A DNA stretch of 64,000 bases, taken from NCBI RefSeq assembly GCF_029637705.1, contig NZ_CP121252.1:496001-560000 (forward strand), in the 5' to 3' direction. The notes under the pieces are model-generated. The model saw nothing but the letters and a program-made list of their open reading frames with translations, was not told where the DNA came from and searched no databases. Positions within the stretch are counted from its first letter, which is position 1. Every line of letters starts with the position of its first letter. This DNA is from Citricoccus muralis (GTDB lineage Bacteria > Actinomycetota > Actinomycetes > Actinomycetales > Micrococcaceae). The position numbers were made by a program, and so were the translations under genes. This document shows positions 40,108-48,273 of this stretch, one piece after another.

Positions 40108-41123
40108 AAAAACTGTCACTCCCTTGGATCATCGTCCCGGCAGCAATTGCGCTACTGTTTCCCCTCGTCACCTCAGATCAGTATTTGCTCCACATCGGCG
40201 TACTCGTGCTGATGTACATCGGGATTACTGTCGCGTGGAACATCCTCGCGTTCGGCGGAATACTCTCTCTGGGACACGCGGCCTTTTTCGGATTGGGCGC
40301 CTATACGGTGGCGATCCTGTACGTGGACTTTGGCGTCAACCCGTGGATCGGGATCGTCGCCGGCGGCCTCGTGGCGGGGCTGGGATCTTTGTTCCTGGCG
40401 ATCCCCATGGTGCGCTTGCGCGGGCCGTTCTTCACCCTGGCCACCCTGGCCTTTGTCGAGGTACTCCGCCTGTTGGCTATCTGGGCAGTTCCCGTGACTA
40501 ACGGATCCGTAGGTATCACCACTCCCGCCGATGAGGGCTTCCTCTACATCGCTTTCCAAGACCGGGAACCGTACTACTACATCGTGATGGCGATGGCGGT
40601 GCTGGCCATCTGGGCCTCCATTTGGATCTACCGCTCGAAACTTGGCTATCACCTGCGTGCCATCGCCTCCGATGAAGAGGCGGTTCAGGCGCTCGGGGTG
40701 AAGACCAACCGCATCAAGGTTCTGGCACTGGTCATCTCGGCATCGATGACAGGAGTTTTCGGGGCCTTCGCGGCCATCTACTTCTTCGTTATCGACCCGG
40801 CCACGCAGTTCAACGCCTCGCTTTATTCCATCCAGCCGGCGCTCAACGGAATTATTGGCGGCATGGGGACTATTGCTGGCCCGATTGTGGGCGCCATCGT
40901 GATGACGCCGTTGGGCGAGTGGCTGCGTGTCACGTTCTCGGGTGCCGCTCAGGGCGTGAACTTCATGATCTACGGCATCGTCTTGATCGTCATGGTGAGA
41001 ATGCTTCCGGGTGGTCTCGTAGACGGATACCACGCGGTGATCCGTCGGCTGAAGGGCAAAAAACGGCCTGAGCCTGCAGCGGAGGCGGCAGCCAGCACCG
41101 ACAAGAAGGAGAACGAACGATGA
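40104..41123 (+). CDS. livM: Liv-type ABC transporter permease, LivM
   Basis: A 339-residue second permease with about ten helices. It has WNILAFGGILSLGHAAFFGLGAYT near the N terminus, the coupling loop LRAIASDEEAVQALGVKTNRIKV and IIGGMGTIAGPIVGAIVMTPL. The C-terminal 30 residues are Lys/Glu/Ala rich and cytoplasmic. It overlaps livH and livG by four bases each, so the permease-ATPase genes are translationally coupled. Confidence 0.93.
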   Translation: MKKLSLPWIIVPAAIALLFPLVTSDQYLLHIGVLVLMYIGITVAWNILAFGGILSLGHAAFFGLGAYTVAILYVDFGVNPWIGIVAGGLVAGLGSLFLAIPMVRLRGPFFTLATLAFVEVLRLLAIWAVPVTNGSVGITTPADEGFLYIAFQDREPYYYIVMAMAVLAIWASIWIYRSKLGYHLRAIASDEEAVQALGVKTNRIKVLALVISASMTGVFGAFAAIYFFVIDPATQFNASLYSIQPALNGIIGGMGTIAGPIVGAIVMTPLGEWLRVTFSGAAQGVNFMIYGIVLIVMVRMLPGGLVDGYHAVIRRLKGKKRPEPAAEAAASTDKKENER

Positions 41124-41845
41124 GCGCGAACCAACCAGTGCTACGCGTTGACAGCGTTACTAAGCGATTCGGCGGTGTCCAGGCTGTGGGCGGGGTATCC
41201 CTGGAACTGCAGCCGCAGGAGATCATCGGCATCATCGGGCCGAATGGAGCAGGCAAGACTTCGTTCTTCAATCTCGTCTCCGGTATGTTCATCCCAGACG
41301 AGGGAAGCGTGCACTTAAACGGTCAAGACATCACCCGAATGGGATCGGCCGACAGGGCCCGTGTGGGGATTGGTCGGACGTTTCAGGTGGTGCGCCCCTT
41401 CGGCGGGATGACCGTGGTGGAGAACGTGATGGTTCCCCTGCTGGTCAATGACGCCAAAGTGTCCAAAGCGCATGACAAAGCGCGTGAGCTACTCGCTGAC
41501 CTTGGGATCGAGCATCTGACCACGACACCGACTGAAGCGCTGACTCTGGCACAACGCAAGCGCGTTGAGGTGGCACGCGCATTAGCCACGGATCCTAAGC
41601 TTTTGCTGCTGGACGAAGTGCTCGCGGGATTGAACAGCAACGAGGTTACTCGGGTACTGCCTTTCGTTAAACGTGTTCGCGACCGAGGTGTGGCAATCCT
41701 GATGATCGAGCACATTGTGTCGGCGGTCATGGAAGTATCCGATCGGATGATGGTGCTGGACCGCGGGCAGACCATTGCCGAGGGCGACCCCGAAACCGTC
41801 ATCAAAGACCCCCAGGTCGTTCAGGCCTACCTCGGAGAAGGCTAA
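41120..41845 (+). CDS. livG: Liv-type ABC transporter ATPase, LivG
   Basis: A 241-residue ATPase with Walker A GPNGAGKTS (about 40-48), an unusual signature region TLAQRKRVEVARALA where LSGGQ-type residues are replaced by LTLAQRKR, and Walker B LLLLDEVLAGLN. That altered signature is frequent in LivG-type proteins. It ends with the LivG-typical IAEGDPETVIKDPQVVQAYLGEG. It is followed by livF after 12 bases with AAAGGAG as its ribosome binding site. Confidence 0.93.
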   Translation: MSANQPVLRVDSVTKRFGGVQAVGGVSLELQPQEIIGIIGPNGAGKTSFFNLVSGMFIPDEGSVHLNGQDITRMGSADRARVGIGRTFQVVRPFGGMTVVENVMVPLLVNDAKVSKAHDKARELLADLGIEHLTTTPTEALTLAQRKRVEVARALATDPKLLLLDEVLAGLNSNEVTRVLPFVKRVRDRGVAILMIEHIVSAVMEVSDRMMVLDRGQTIAEGDPETVIKDPQVVQAYLGEG

Positions 41846-41857
41846 AGGAGACGAATC

Positions 41858-42562
41858 ATGTTGGACGTCAAGAACATCTCTGCCTTCTACGGAGATGCCC
41901 AGGCACTGGAAGACGTATCGCTGTCGCTGCAACCGCACCAGGTCACGGCACTGCTGGGCCCCAACGCAGCAGGCAAATCGACCACGCTACGCGTGATCTC
42001 TGGAACCGTTGCTGCCGCCAGCGGTTCGGTGAGCCTCGAATCGCAAGACATTACGAAGATGAGCCCGGCTGAACGAGTGAATCTCGGAATCGTGCACGTT
42101 CCCGAGGGACGCCGGCTCTTCGGGTCTATGACGGTGGAAGACAACCTGATCCTGGGTGGCTACTCCAAACGCAAGGATCGTAAGACGACCCAGCGATTGG
42201 AAAAAGTATACGATCTGTTCCCGCGACTGGCGGAGCGGCGTAAACAGGAAGCCGGCCTGATGTCGGGCGGTGAGCAGCAGATGTGTGCTGTGGGCCGTGG
42301 ACTGATGGCGGACCCCCGAGTGCTGATGATTGATGAGATGTCGCTCGGGTTGGCGCCGGTGATCGTGACCCAGATGTTTCAGATCGTCCGCGACATTGCG
42401 GATACAGGGATGACCGTGCTTCTGGTGGAGCAACACGTTAAGCACGCGTTGGAGGTCGCCGACTTCGCCACGATCATTGACGGGGGCAAGACCCGGGTAT
42501 CCGGAACCGCGGAGGAATTACGCAACTCGGATACGGTGCGCGAATCCTACTTCGGGTCGTGA
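41858..42562 (+). CDS. livF: Liv-type ABC transporter ATPase, LivF
   Basis: A 234-residue ATPase with Walker A GPNAAGKST, signature LMSGGEQQMCAVGRGLM and Walker B VLMIDEMSLGLAP. VHVPEGRRLFGSMTVEDNLILGGY is diagnostic of LivF. It completes the five-gene importer. The dehydrogenase genes follow 40 bases later. Confidence 0.94.
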   Translation: MLDVKNISAFYGDAQALEDVSLSLQPHQVTALLGPNAAGKSTTLRVISGTVAAASGSVSLESQDITKMSPAERVNLGIVHVPEGRRLFGSMTVEDNLILGGYSKRKDRKTTQRLEKVYDLFPRLAERRKQEAGLMSGGEQQMCAVGRGLMADPRVLMIDEMSLGLAPVIVTQMFQIVRDIADTGMTVLLVEQHVKHALEVADFATIIDGGKTRVSGTAEELRNSDTVRESYFGS

Positions 42563-42602
42563 GACGGTGATCCAACAGACATCCGAAGAGGCCGGATCGA
42601 CG

Positions 42603-43655
42603 ATGCACGCGTTGCGGGTGCATTCCCTTGATGGTTGGGACATCTCTCTCGACGAGGTTGCGGTCCCAGTTCCCGATCCAGGAGAACTGCTTGTCCGAAG
42701 TGAAGCCGTGGGGTTGTGCGGCTCAGACGTACATGCTTGCCGCGGTGACGCCGGATATGAATGGATGCGTCCTCCGGTCACGCTGGGACACGAGACCGTC
42801 GGAACAGTCATCGGGCAACATCCGGATCTGGAACAGGACTGGGTCGGGACACGAATAGCCATGATCGCAATCCAGGGGTGCCTGAACTGCGAAATCTGCG
42901 CGGCAGGACAAGTCAACTACTGCGCGGAACGCACCTGTCTCGGATTACATAGCGATGGCGGCCTCGCCGAGTTCTTCACCATCGCGGCACAGCGCGTGGT
43001 TGCTATCGATCCGGACCTGGATCTGGGGCTCGCTGGATTGCATGAGCCTGTGGCCATTGTGTTACATGCGCTTGAAGCATTGCCCGACTCTTTGGAAGGG
43101 GCTTCGGTTGGTGTCACGGGCCCCGGAACCATCGGTCTGATATCCGCGATGGAATGTCAGCGCCGCGGTGCCAACGTCACCATATATGGGCGCCCCGACG
43201 CCGACGAGATTCGTCTCACGTGCGCCGAGAAACTGGGCCTGGCGGTGGGACGGAGCCAGGAAACGGCACCGGCCGACTATTGGGTGGAAGCCTCTGGGTC
43301 TGCAGATGGGCTCAACCGCGCAATACGCGCTTGCGCGAACCAAGCCCGCATCGCCGTTCCCGGCTTGTTTGGGCGGTTGCCGGAAGTGGAAATGAACCTT
43401 CTGGTGCGCGGTGGCATGTCCTTGCACGGCAGCTATGGCTATCGGACCGAGCACTTCCACCGAGCCGCCGAGTTCATCGACGAACAACAGGACGATCTGG
43501 CCCGCATGGTGAGCAGCTATCCCCTGGAGCGGGCAGAGGAGGCCCTGCGAAACACGGCCGCAGGTCAGATCATCAAAGCCATCGTCACTCCTGGGCAGGC
43601 GCTCGGAGGACAGATGATCATCAAGAACAATCACGAGAAAGCCGGAGTGCAATGA
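42603..43655 (+). CDS. Zinc-dependent medium-chain alcohol dehydrogenase
   Basis: A 350-residue MDR-family dehydrogenase. Catalytic zinc ligands are Cys in GLCGSDVHACRG and His-Glu in LGHETVG; the structural zinc lobe is intact with four Cys in GCLNCEICAAGQVNYC. The cofactor motif is GVTGPGTIGLISA. The pattern matches sorbitol/threonine/L-idonate-type dehydrogenases acting on secondary alcohols. ATG 42603 is used; GTG 42567 would add 12 residues. It overlaps the next gene by four bases. It probably oxidises the imported polyol or a hydroxy acid, which is an inference from context. Confidence 0.87.
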   Translation: MHALRVHSLDGWDISLDEVAVPVPDPGELLVRSEAVGLCGSDVHACRGDAGYEWMRPPVTLGHETVGTVIGQHPDLEQDWVGTRIAMIAIQGCLNCEICAAGQVNYCAERTCLGLHSDGGLAEFFTIAAQRVVAIDPDLDLGLAGLHEPVAIVLHALEALPDSLEGASVGVTGPGTIGLISAMECQRRGANVTIYGRPDADEIRLTCAEKLGLAVGRSQETAPADYWVEASGSADGLNRAIRACANQARIAVPGLFGRLPEVEMNLLVRGGMSLHGSYGYRTEHFHRAAEFIDEQQDDLARMVSSYPLERAEEALRNTAAGQIIKAIVTPGQALGGQMIIKNNHEKAGVQ

Positions 43656-44851
43656 GCAGCAAGAACTGGAATCCATCACCTACGGAAGAATCCGTTTTCC
43701 TCGCCCCTTCGGCTGTCATCGGAGGAGCCGGGGCCGCCCGTACAACAGGGGAGGCCCTGCGCGATCGCCTCGGCGTCACTGGCGGCACCGTGTTGCTGGC
43801 GGTCGACGATGCCGTCCGCTCAGCCGGGCTGACCGATCCGATCGAGGCGTCTCTGACAGAGGCCGGTTTCTCTGTGGTCACGCACGGCGGGTTTGGTGCG
43901 GAGCCAAATTCCGACGTGCTGGACCCGATCATCAACGAAGCACGTGACGCGGAAGCGATAGCGGTCGTTGGCGTGGGCGGTGGATCTGTGCTGGACTCCT
44001 CGAAGATGATCGCGCTGATGCTGCGCAACGAAGGTAGCTGTGCCGACTGGATCGGAACAGTGAGCCCGGAGAACGGCGTGGCACCGATGATCTTGATCCC
44101 TACCACGTGCGGGACAGGGTCTGAGACCACCAGGATTGCGATGGTTACCATCGACGGTGCCAAGCGCGTTTCTGCTTGTGATTTGTTTATTCCGCACATA
44201 GCGATCGTCGACCCTGAGATGGTTGCCTCGCTGCCGCCATCGGTCATCGCAGCCACGGGCATGGACGCACTCGCGCATGCTGCCGAGAGCCTGATGGGGA
44301 CGAACGCCTCGATTCTCTCCTCGACGCATTCGCTACGTGCGATTGAGCTGATCACCGACAACATCGAAGCGGCATACGCTGGTGACAAGCAAGCGCTGGC
44401 TTACGTCATGTGGGGCTCCCACCTGGCCGGGCAGGCACTCAACGCCGGTGTGGTGATCGGCCATTCCCTGGCTTACTGCCTGGCCAATGTCCGGCCCATG
44501 CCCCATGGCGTCAGCTGCGCCATCGCATTGCCGTACTGCATTGCTTACAACCAGAACTTGGCGCCCGAGCTGGCGCAGCGGTTGGCACGTAGCCTGACTC
44601 GCGGCGCCAGCGACAAGATCCGTGACGCGGCGGGGTACGTCCAGGACTTGGTGAAGCGTCTGGGTCTGCCGACCACCTTGGCCGAGGCAGAAGTGGATGC
44701 GCAGGCCATCCCCGAGATGGCCCAACTCTGCGTTGGTTCCTACCCGCGTCCCACCAACCCGGAGGCCTTCGACGAGAGCAAGATCGCGGCTCTCTTTGAA
44801 TCTATGCAGACCGGCGATCTTGACGATGCCTTTGCCATTACGGCGCGATGA
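43652..44851 (+). CDS. Iron-containing (group III) alcohol dehydrogenase
   Basis: A 399-residue Fe-ADH. The dinucleotide site is GVGGGSVLDSSK. Metal ligands appear as Asp and His in AATGMDALAHAAES and two His in VVIGHSLAYCLANVRPMPHGVS. PTTCGTGSETT is the family phosphate-binding loop. Such enzymes interconvert primary alcohols or 2-hydroxyacids with aldehydes or oxoacids. It sits between the Zn-ADH and ALDH, so a three-step alcohol to acid oxidation is plausible. It overlaps Zn-ADH by four bases; 52 bases separate it from ALDH. Confidence 0.9.
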   Translation: MSSKNWNPSPTEESVFLAPSAVIGGAGAARTTGEALRDRLGVTGGTVLLAVDDAVRSAGLTDPIEASLTEAGFSVVTHGGFGAEPNSDVLDPIINEARDAEAIAVVGVGGGSVLDSSKMIALMLRNEGSCADWIGTVSPENGVAPMILIPTTCGTGSETTRIAMVTIDGAKRVSACDLFIPHIAIVDPEMVASLPPSVIAATGMDALAHAAESLMGTNASILSSTHSLRAIELITDNIEAAYAGDKQALAYVMWGSHLAGQALNAGVVIGHSLAYCLANVRPMPHGVSCAIALPYCIAYNQNLAPELAQRLARSLTRGASDKIRDAAGYVQDLVKRLGLPTTLAEAEVDAQAIPEMAQLCVGSYPRPTNPEAFDESKIAALFESMQTGDLDDAFAITAR

Positions 44852-44903
44852 CATACCTCAAACCCCATAGCCGACGAACATCCAACAGCGTTAGGGAAGA
44901 TAC

Positions 44904-46352
44904 ATGGAACAGAACCTGAAGAATCTCGTCAACGGAGAATTCGTAGAGGCCTCCACCTCGGAGCGTATTGATGTGTTCAACCCGGCACGGCCCGACCAAA
45001 AGGTCGGATCAGTGCCGTCTATGCCCAAGGAAGACTTGGAGCGGGTCTTCGCGGCAGCCGCCGTGGGCGCCAGGACCTGGAAGAACACCGGGTCGCTGGA
45101 GCGCGGCAAAGTACTGTTGAGCGCGGCAGAGCTGATTCGGGAGCGCAAGAATGAACTCGTCTCCACCATCGTCACGGAAATGGGCAAGACCACAGCAGAG
45201 GCCACTGGCGAAGTAGGTAAGACTGCTGAGTTCTTTGAGTACTACGGCTCGATGGGTCGTGACGAATTCGGCCAGTTTCTGCCGGACGGACGTCCCGAAA
45301 CATTCGCTGCGCGGCTAGTCGAACCACTGGGTGTGGTGCTGCTGATCACTCCGTGGAACGACCCATTGCTCACCCCGGCACGCAAGCTGGGTCCCGCCCT
45401 GATCTCTGGCAATGCCGTGATCATCAAGCCAGCCACGGTGACGCCACTGATCACTCTGAGGCTGGCCGAGATTCTCCACGAGGCAGGTCTGCCTGCCGGC
45501 GTCCTGGGCACGGTCACAGGCCGCGGATCCAAGATTGGTGATGCGCTCTTTGAATTCGACCAGCTCAAGGCCGTTTCTTTCACTGGTTCCACTGCCGTGG
45601 GCAAAGACATTCAACACCGGCTTTCGCCCCGAGGCGTGCGTGTGCAGACTGAGATGGGTGGCAAAAACGCTGCCGTCATCATGGACGACGCCGATCTCGA
45701 GTTAGCGGTGCCGACCATTGTCGCCGGTGCGTTTGCTCAGGCGGGTCAGCGTTGTACCGCGACCAGCCGACTGATCGTGCAGAAAGGGGTGGCTGCCCGG
45801 GTGCGCGAGCTGATCGCCGATGCCGTACGACAGCTGACCGTCGCCCCTGGTGAGACCGAAGGGGCCGACATGGGCCCGGTCGTGGATGAAGCGTCGCAGG
45901 CCTCCATCCGTGAGCACATCAGCCGTGCTCGTTCGCAGGGCGCCGAAGTGGTGGCCGAAAATGAGCTGAGTGGCGCAGCTGCAGAAGCGGGCTTCTTCGT
46001 GGCTCCGACGTTTCTGCAGATCACCCCGGACCAGGATCTGTGGGCTGAAGAGGTATTTGGGCCGGTGCTGGGCATGGTCGAGGTAGACACCCTGGATGAG
46101 GCCATCGAGCTAGTCAACGATTCGGTGTATGGCCTGTCCAGTTCGATCTTCACGCGTGATCTGGGTCAGGCTTTCGATTTCCTTTACGGGGTGGACACCG
46201 GTCAGGTCTCCATTAATCAGCCGACCACGGGCTGGGATATTCACCATCCATTTGGTGGGTTCAAGGATTCTGGCTCCGGGTACAAAGAACAGGGCCACGA
46301 TGCTCTGACCTTCTACACCCGTGTGAAGGCAGCCGCGATCCGCACCAAGTAG
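44904..46352 (+). CDS. NAD(P)-dependent aldehyde dehydrogenase
   Basis: A 482-residue ALDH with cofactor motif FTGSTAVGKD, general base Glu in TEMGGKNAA and catalytic Cys in AGQRCTATSR. The end HHPFGGFKDSGSGYKEQG is typical of the succinate-semialdehyde / 2-oxoglutarate-semialdehyde / benzaldehyde branches. It is the last gene of the SDR-liv-ADH operon and is followed by a very strong terminator. It would convert the aldehyde made by the alcohol dehydrogenases to a carboxylic acid; the specific aldehyde is unknown. Confidence 0.9.
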   Translation: MEQNLKNLVNGEFVEASTSERIDVFNPARPDQKVGSVPSMPKEDLERVFAAAAVGARTWKNTGSLERGKVLLSAAELIRERKNELVSTIVTEMGKTTAEATGEVGKTAEFFEYYGSMGRDEFGQFLPDGRPETFAARLVEPLGVVLLITPWNDPLLTPARKLGPALISGNAVIIKPATVTPLITLRLAEILHEAGLPAGVLGTVTGRGSKIGDALFEFDQLKAVSFTGSTAVGKDIQHRLSPRGVRVQTEMGGKNAAVIMDDADLELAVPTIVAGAFAQAGQRCTATSRLIVQKGVAARVRELIADAVRQLTVAPGETEGADMGPVVDEASQASIREHISRARSQGAEVVAENELSGAAAEAGFFVAPTFLQITPDQDLWAEEVFGPVLGMVEVDTLDEAIELVNDSVYGLSSSIFTRDLGQAFDFLYGVDTGQVSINQPTTGWDIHHPFGGFKDSGSGYKEQGHDALTFYTRVKAAAIRTK

Positions 46353-46385
46353 GTGTAGCGCTGATCGGAGCGGTCTCAACACGAT

Positions 46386-46419
46386 GCAGGGACGGTCGAC
46401 CTAGGTCGACCGTCCCTGC
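46386..46419. terminator. Perfect palindromic terminator between ALDH and aldolase genes
   Basis: A 34-base perfect palindrome with arms GCAGGGACGGTCGACCT and its complement, separating the convergent aldehyde dehydrogenase and aldolase genes. The length and symmetry also allow a protein-binding role. Confidence 0.8.
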
Positions 46420-46452
46420 GCACTATAGACAATGCTCGAGATGTTCGTCGGT

Positions 46453-47073
46453 TCATGCTCCGTCGGACGGTGCTGTGATGAGTTGACTGAGGCGACTGAT
46501 CTGATCCTCTTGCTGCAATGCCGACCCGACGGCGGTCACCTTCGCACCTGCGTTCAAATACGCCTCAACGTTGGTGGTATCCAGACCACCAGTGGCAACG
46601 AAATTCACCTGAGGAAAGGGCCCCCGCATTGCTGTGAACCAAGCGGGTCCTAAAGTGTGAGCGGGAAACGCTTTCATCCAGGTGAGGCCATGGCCCAGCG
46701 CACGCTGGATCTCACTGGCGGTCGCCACTCCGGGTAGATGAGGCAGATCAGCTCGACTACTTGCCTCGACGACGTCGTCATCTAGACCAGGAGCCACGGT
46801 GTAAGCGGCCCCGATCTCCTGAGCCTGGAAAACCTTTTCTGAGGAATCGACGGTGCCGGCGCCGACGTACTTTCCCCGGGAATTTCCGGCTTCCACCACA
46901 GCTGCCAGTGCATCGAGACCCTGCTGATTCTGAATGGGGACTTCGACGTGCTCGATACCGAGATCCCATGCGCGGTGGGAGAGTTCGAGGCTTTCTTCGA
47001 CCGAAAAGTTGCGCAGGATAGCCATAATCGGGCACCCCAAGAGGTGCTGATCGAACCAGGTGCTTTGTGCCAT
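46453..47073 (-). CDS. KDPG/KDPGal-type aldolase
   Basis: A 206-residue class I aldolase of the Eda family. The Schiff-base Lys134 is in WMKAFPAHTLGPAWFTAMRG, Glu44 in EHVEVPI and the N-terminal Arg in AILRNF. It cleaves 2-keto-3-deoxy-6-phospho-sugar acids to pyruvate and glyceraldehyde 3-phosphate. ATG 47073 is used with GGA eight bases upstream; an ATG two codons earlier is possible. It follows a PfkB sugar-acid kinase by 46 bases in the same direction, so the pair forms the lower half of an Entner-Doudoroff-like sugar-acid pathway. Confidence 0.9.
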   Translation of the reverse strand: MAQSTWFDQHLLGCPIMAILRNFSVEESLELSHRAWDLGIEHVEVPIQNQQGLDALAAVVEAGNSRGKYVGAGTVDSSEKVFQAQEIGAAYTVAPGLDDDVVEASSRADLPHLPGVATASEIQRALGHGLTWMKAFPAHTLGPAWFTAMRGPFPQVNFVATGGLDTTNVEAYLNAGAKVTAVGSALQQEDQISRLSQLITAPSDGA

Positions 47074-47119
47074 TGTCATGTTCCTTTGTCGGCGTGCAGT
47101 AGTGGGATCGGTGATGTAT

Positions 47120-48019
47120 TTAGTCGAGAGGATTGAAATCTGACAGCGAGGACAGCGCACGTGCCGCCAATTGGTGACCGTGTTCCAGTCTTGATGCGAC
47201 GGTGTCTCCCGCAACGAGACGCGAGAGGTAGCCTGCTGCGAACGCATCGCCGGCACCGACTGGCTCCACAACTGACACTGGAACCGCGGGCGCGAACGTC
47301 CTGACACCGTCAGTGAATTCCGTGGCTCCGACGTCGCCATCTTTGACGATCAATGACCCTGAGAGCTTCAGATAGTTGGCGATGTCGTCAGACGTCGCAG
47401 TTCCCCACAGCGTTTCGGCTTCGTCACGACCGACGAAGACCACATCTGCGCGACGGCTCAAGTCTGCTAGCACCGGCGATGCCGTTTCGACATCCCACAC
47501 CCCAGGGCGATAGTTTACGTCGAATGAGACCAGGGTGCCGTGATTACGTGCCGTTCTGATCGCGTAGTCCACCATCGACGCACAACTGTCGGATAGTCCC
47601 GGCGTGATACCTGAGAGGTGAACCACTCTGACGCCGTTAAAGCTGACTCGGTCGATGTCGGTAGCGTCCATTCGTGAGGCCGCTGAGCCACGACGATAGT
47701 AGTGCACCGTGGTGCCCTGGGGGGTGGGGTCTTTGAAGTACACGGCGGTGGGAGCGTTCTGGTCGGTAGAGACCGCGCTGGTATCGACTCCAAAGCGTTG
47801 TAGTTCAGAAGTCATGCGTCGGCCGAATGGATCATCGCCAACCCTGCTGACCCATCCGGTGGAGTGCCCGAGGCTCGCGAGATACAGGGCAGTGTTCGAC
47901 TCCGCCCCACCGATGTGCATGCGAAATGTGGAGGCCTCTTCGAGAGGGAGTGATGGTTCTGGGTAGACCAGGGTCATGGTCTCACCGATACAGAGAAATT
48001 CTGGGGATTGCGCTGACAT
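47120..48019 (-). CDS. kdgK: PfkB-family sugar kinase, probable 2-keto-3-deoxygluconate kinase
   Basis: A 299-residue ribokinase-fold enzyme. N-terminal CIGETMTLVYPE and HIGGAESNTALYLASLG bind the sugar, FDVNYRPGVWD is the KDG-kinase-like middle motif, and VEPVGAGDAFAAGYL holds the catalytic base Asp258. It phosphorylates 2-keto-3-deoxy acids at C6 to feed the aldolase that follows. It is divergent from ThDP paralogue 2. The name is by family and partnership with the aldolase. Confidence 0.85.
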   Translation of the reverse strand: MSAQSPEFLCIGETMTLVYPEPSLPLEEASTFRMHIGGAESNTALYLASLGHSTGWVSRVGDDPFGRRMTSELQRFGVDTSAVSTDQNAPTAVYFKDPTPQGTTVHYYRRGSAASRMDATDIDRVSFNGVRVVHLSGITPGLSDSCASMVDYAIRTARNHGTLVSFDVNYRPGVWDVETASPVLADLSRRADVVFVGRDEAETLWGTATSDDIANYLKLSGSLIVKDGDVGATEFTDGVRTFAPAVPVSVVEPVGAGDAFAAGYLSRLVAGDTVASRLEHGHQLAARALSSLSDFNPLD

Positions 48020-48273
48020 GAGGTAACTATGTCAATCCGCGAGGTGAGTCACAACACGATCAGCGGGATTTTGCCGAAGTCGTTCATGGGTATTTCGAAT
48101 GACCTGTATCCGGTATGCCGAACGTGATTCTCTTGATCTTTCCTCGTGGGAAGAAAAAGATGAGTCTGACAACGATCTGTCGGTTGTCTCGAGCGTCAAG
48201 TACATCCCAGGATAAAGCGCTCCGACGTCCTACACGCCGACCGGTCGACACGCACGCCACAGAATCGAGGATC

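Noticed and set aside
46386-46419. 34-base perfect palindrome as a recombination or replication-related site
   Set aside because: It lies between convergent gene ends with GC-rich arms, so a bidirectional terminator is the simplest reading.
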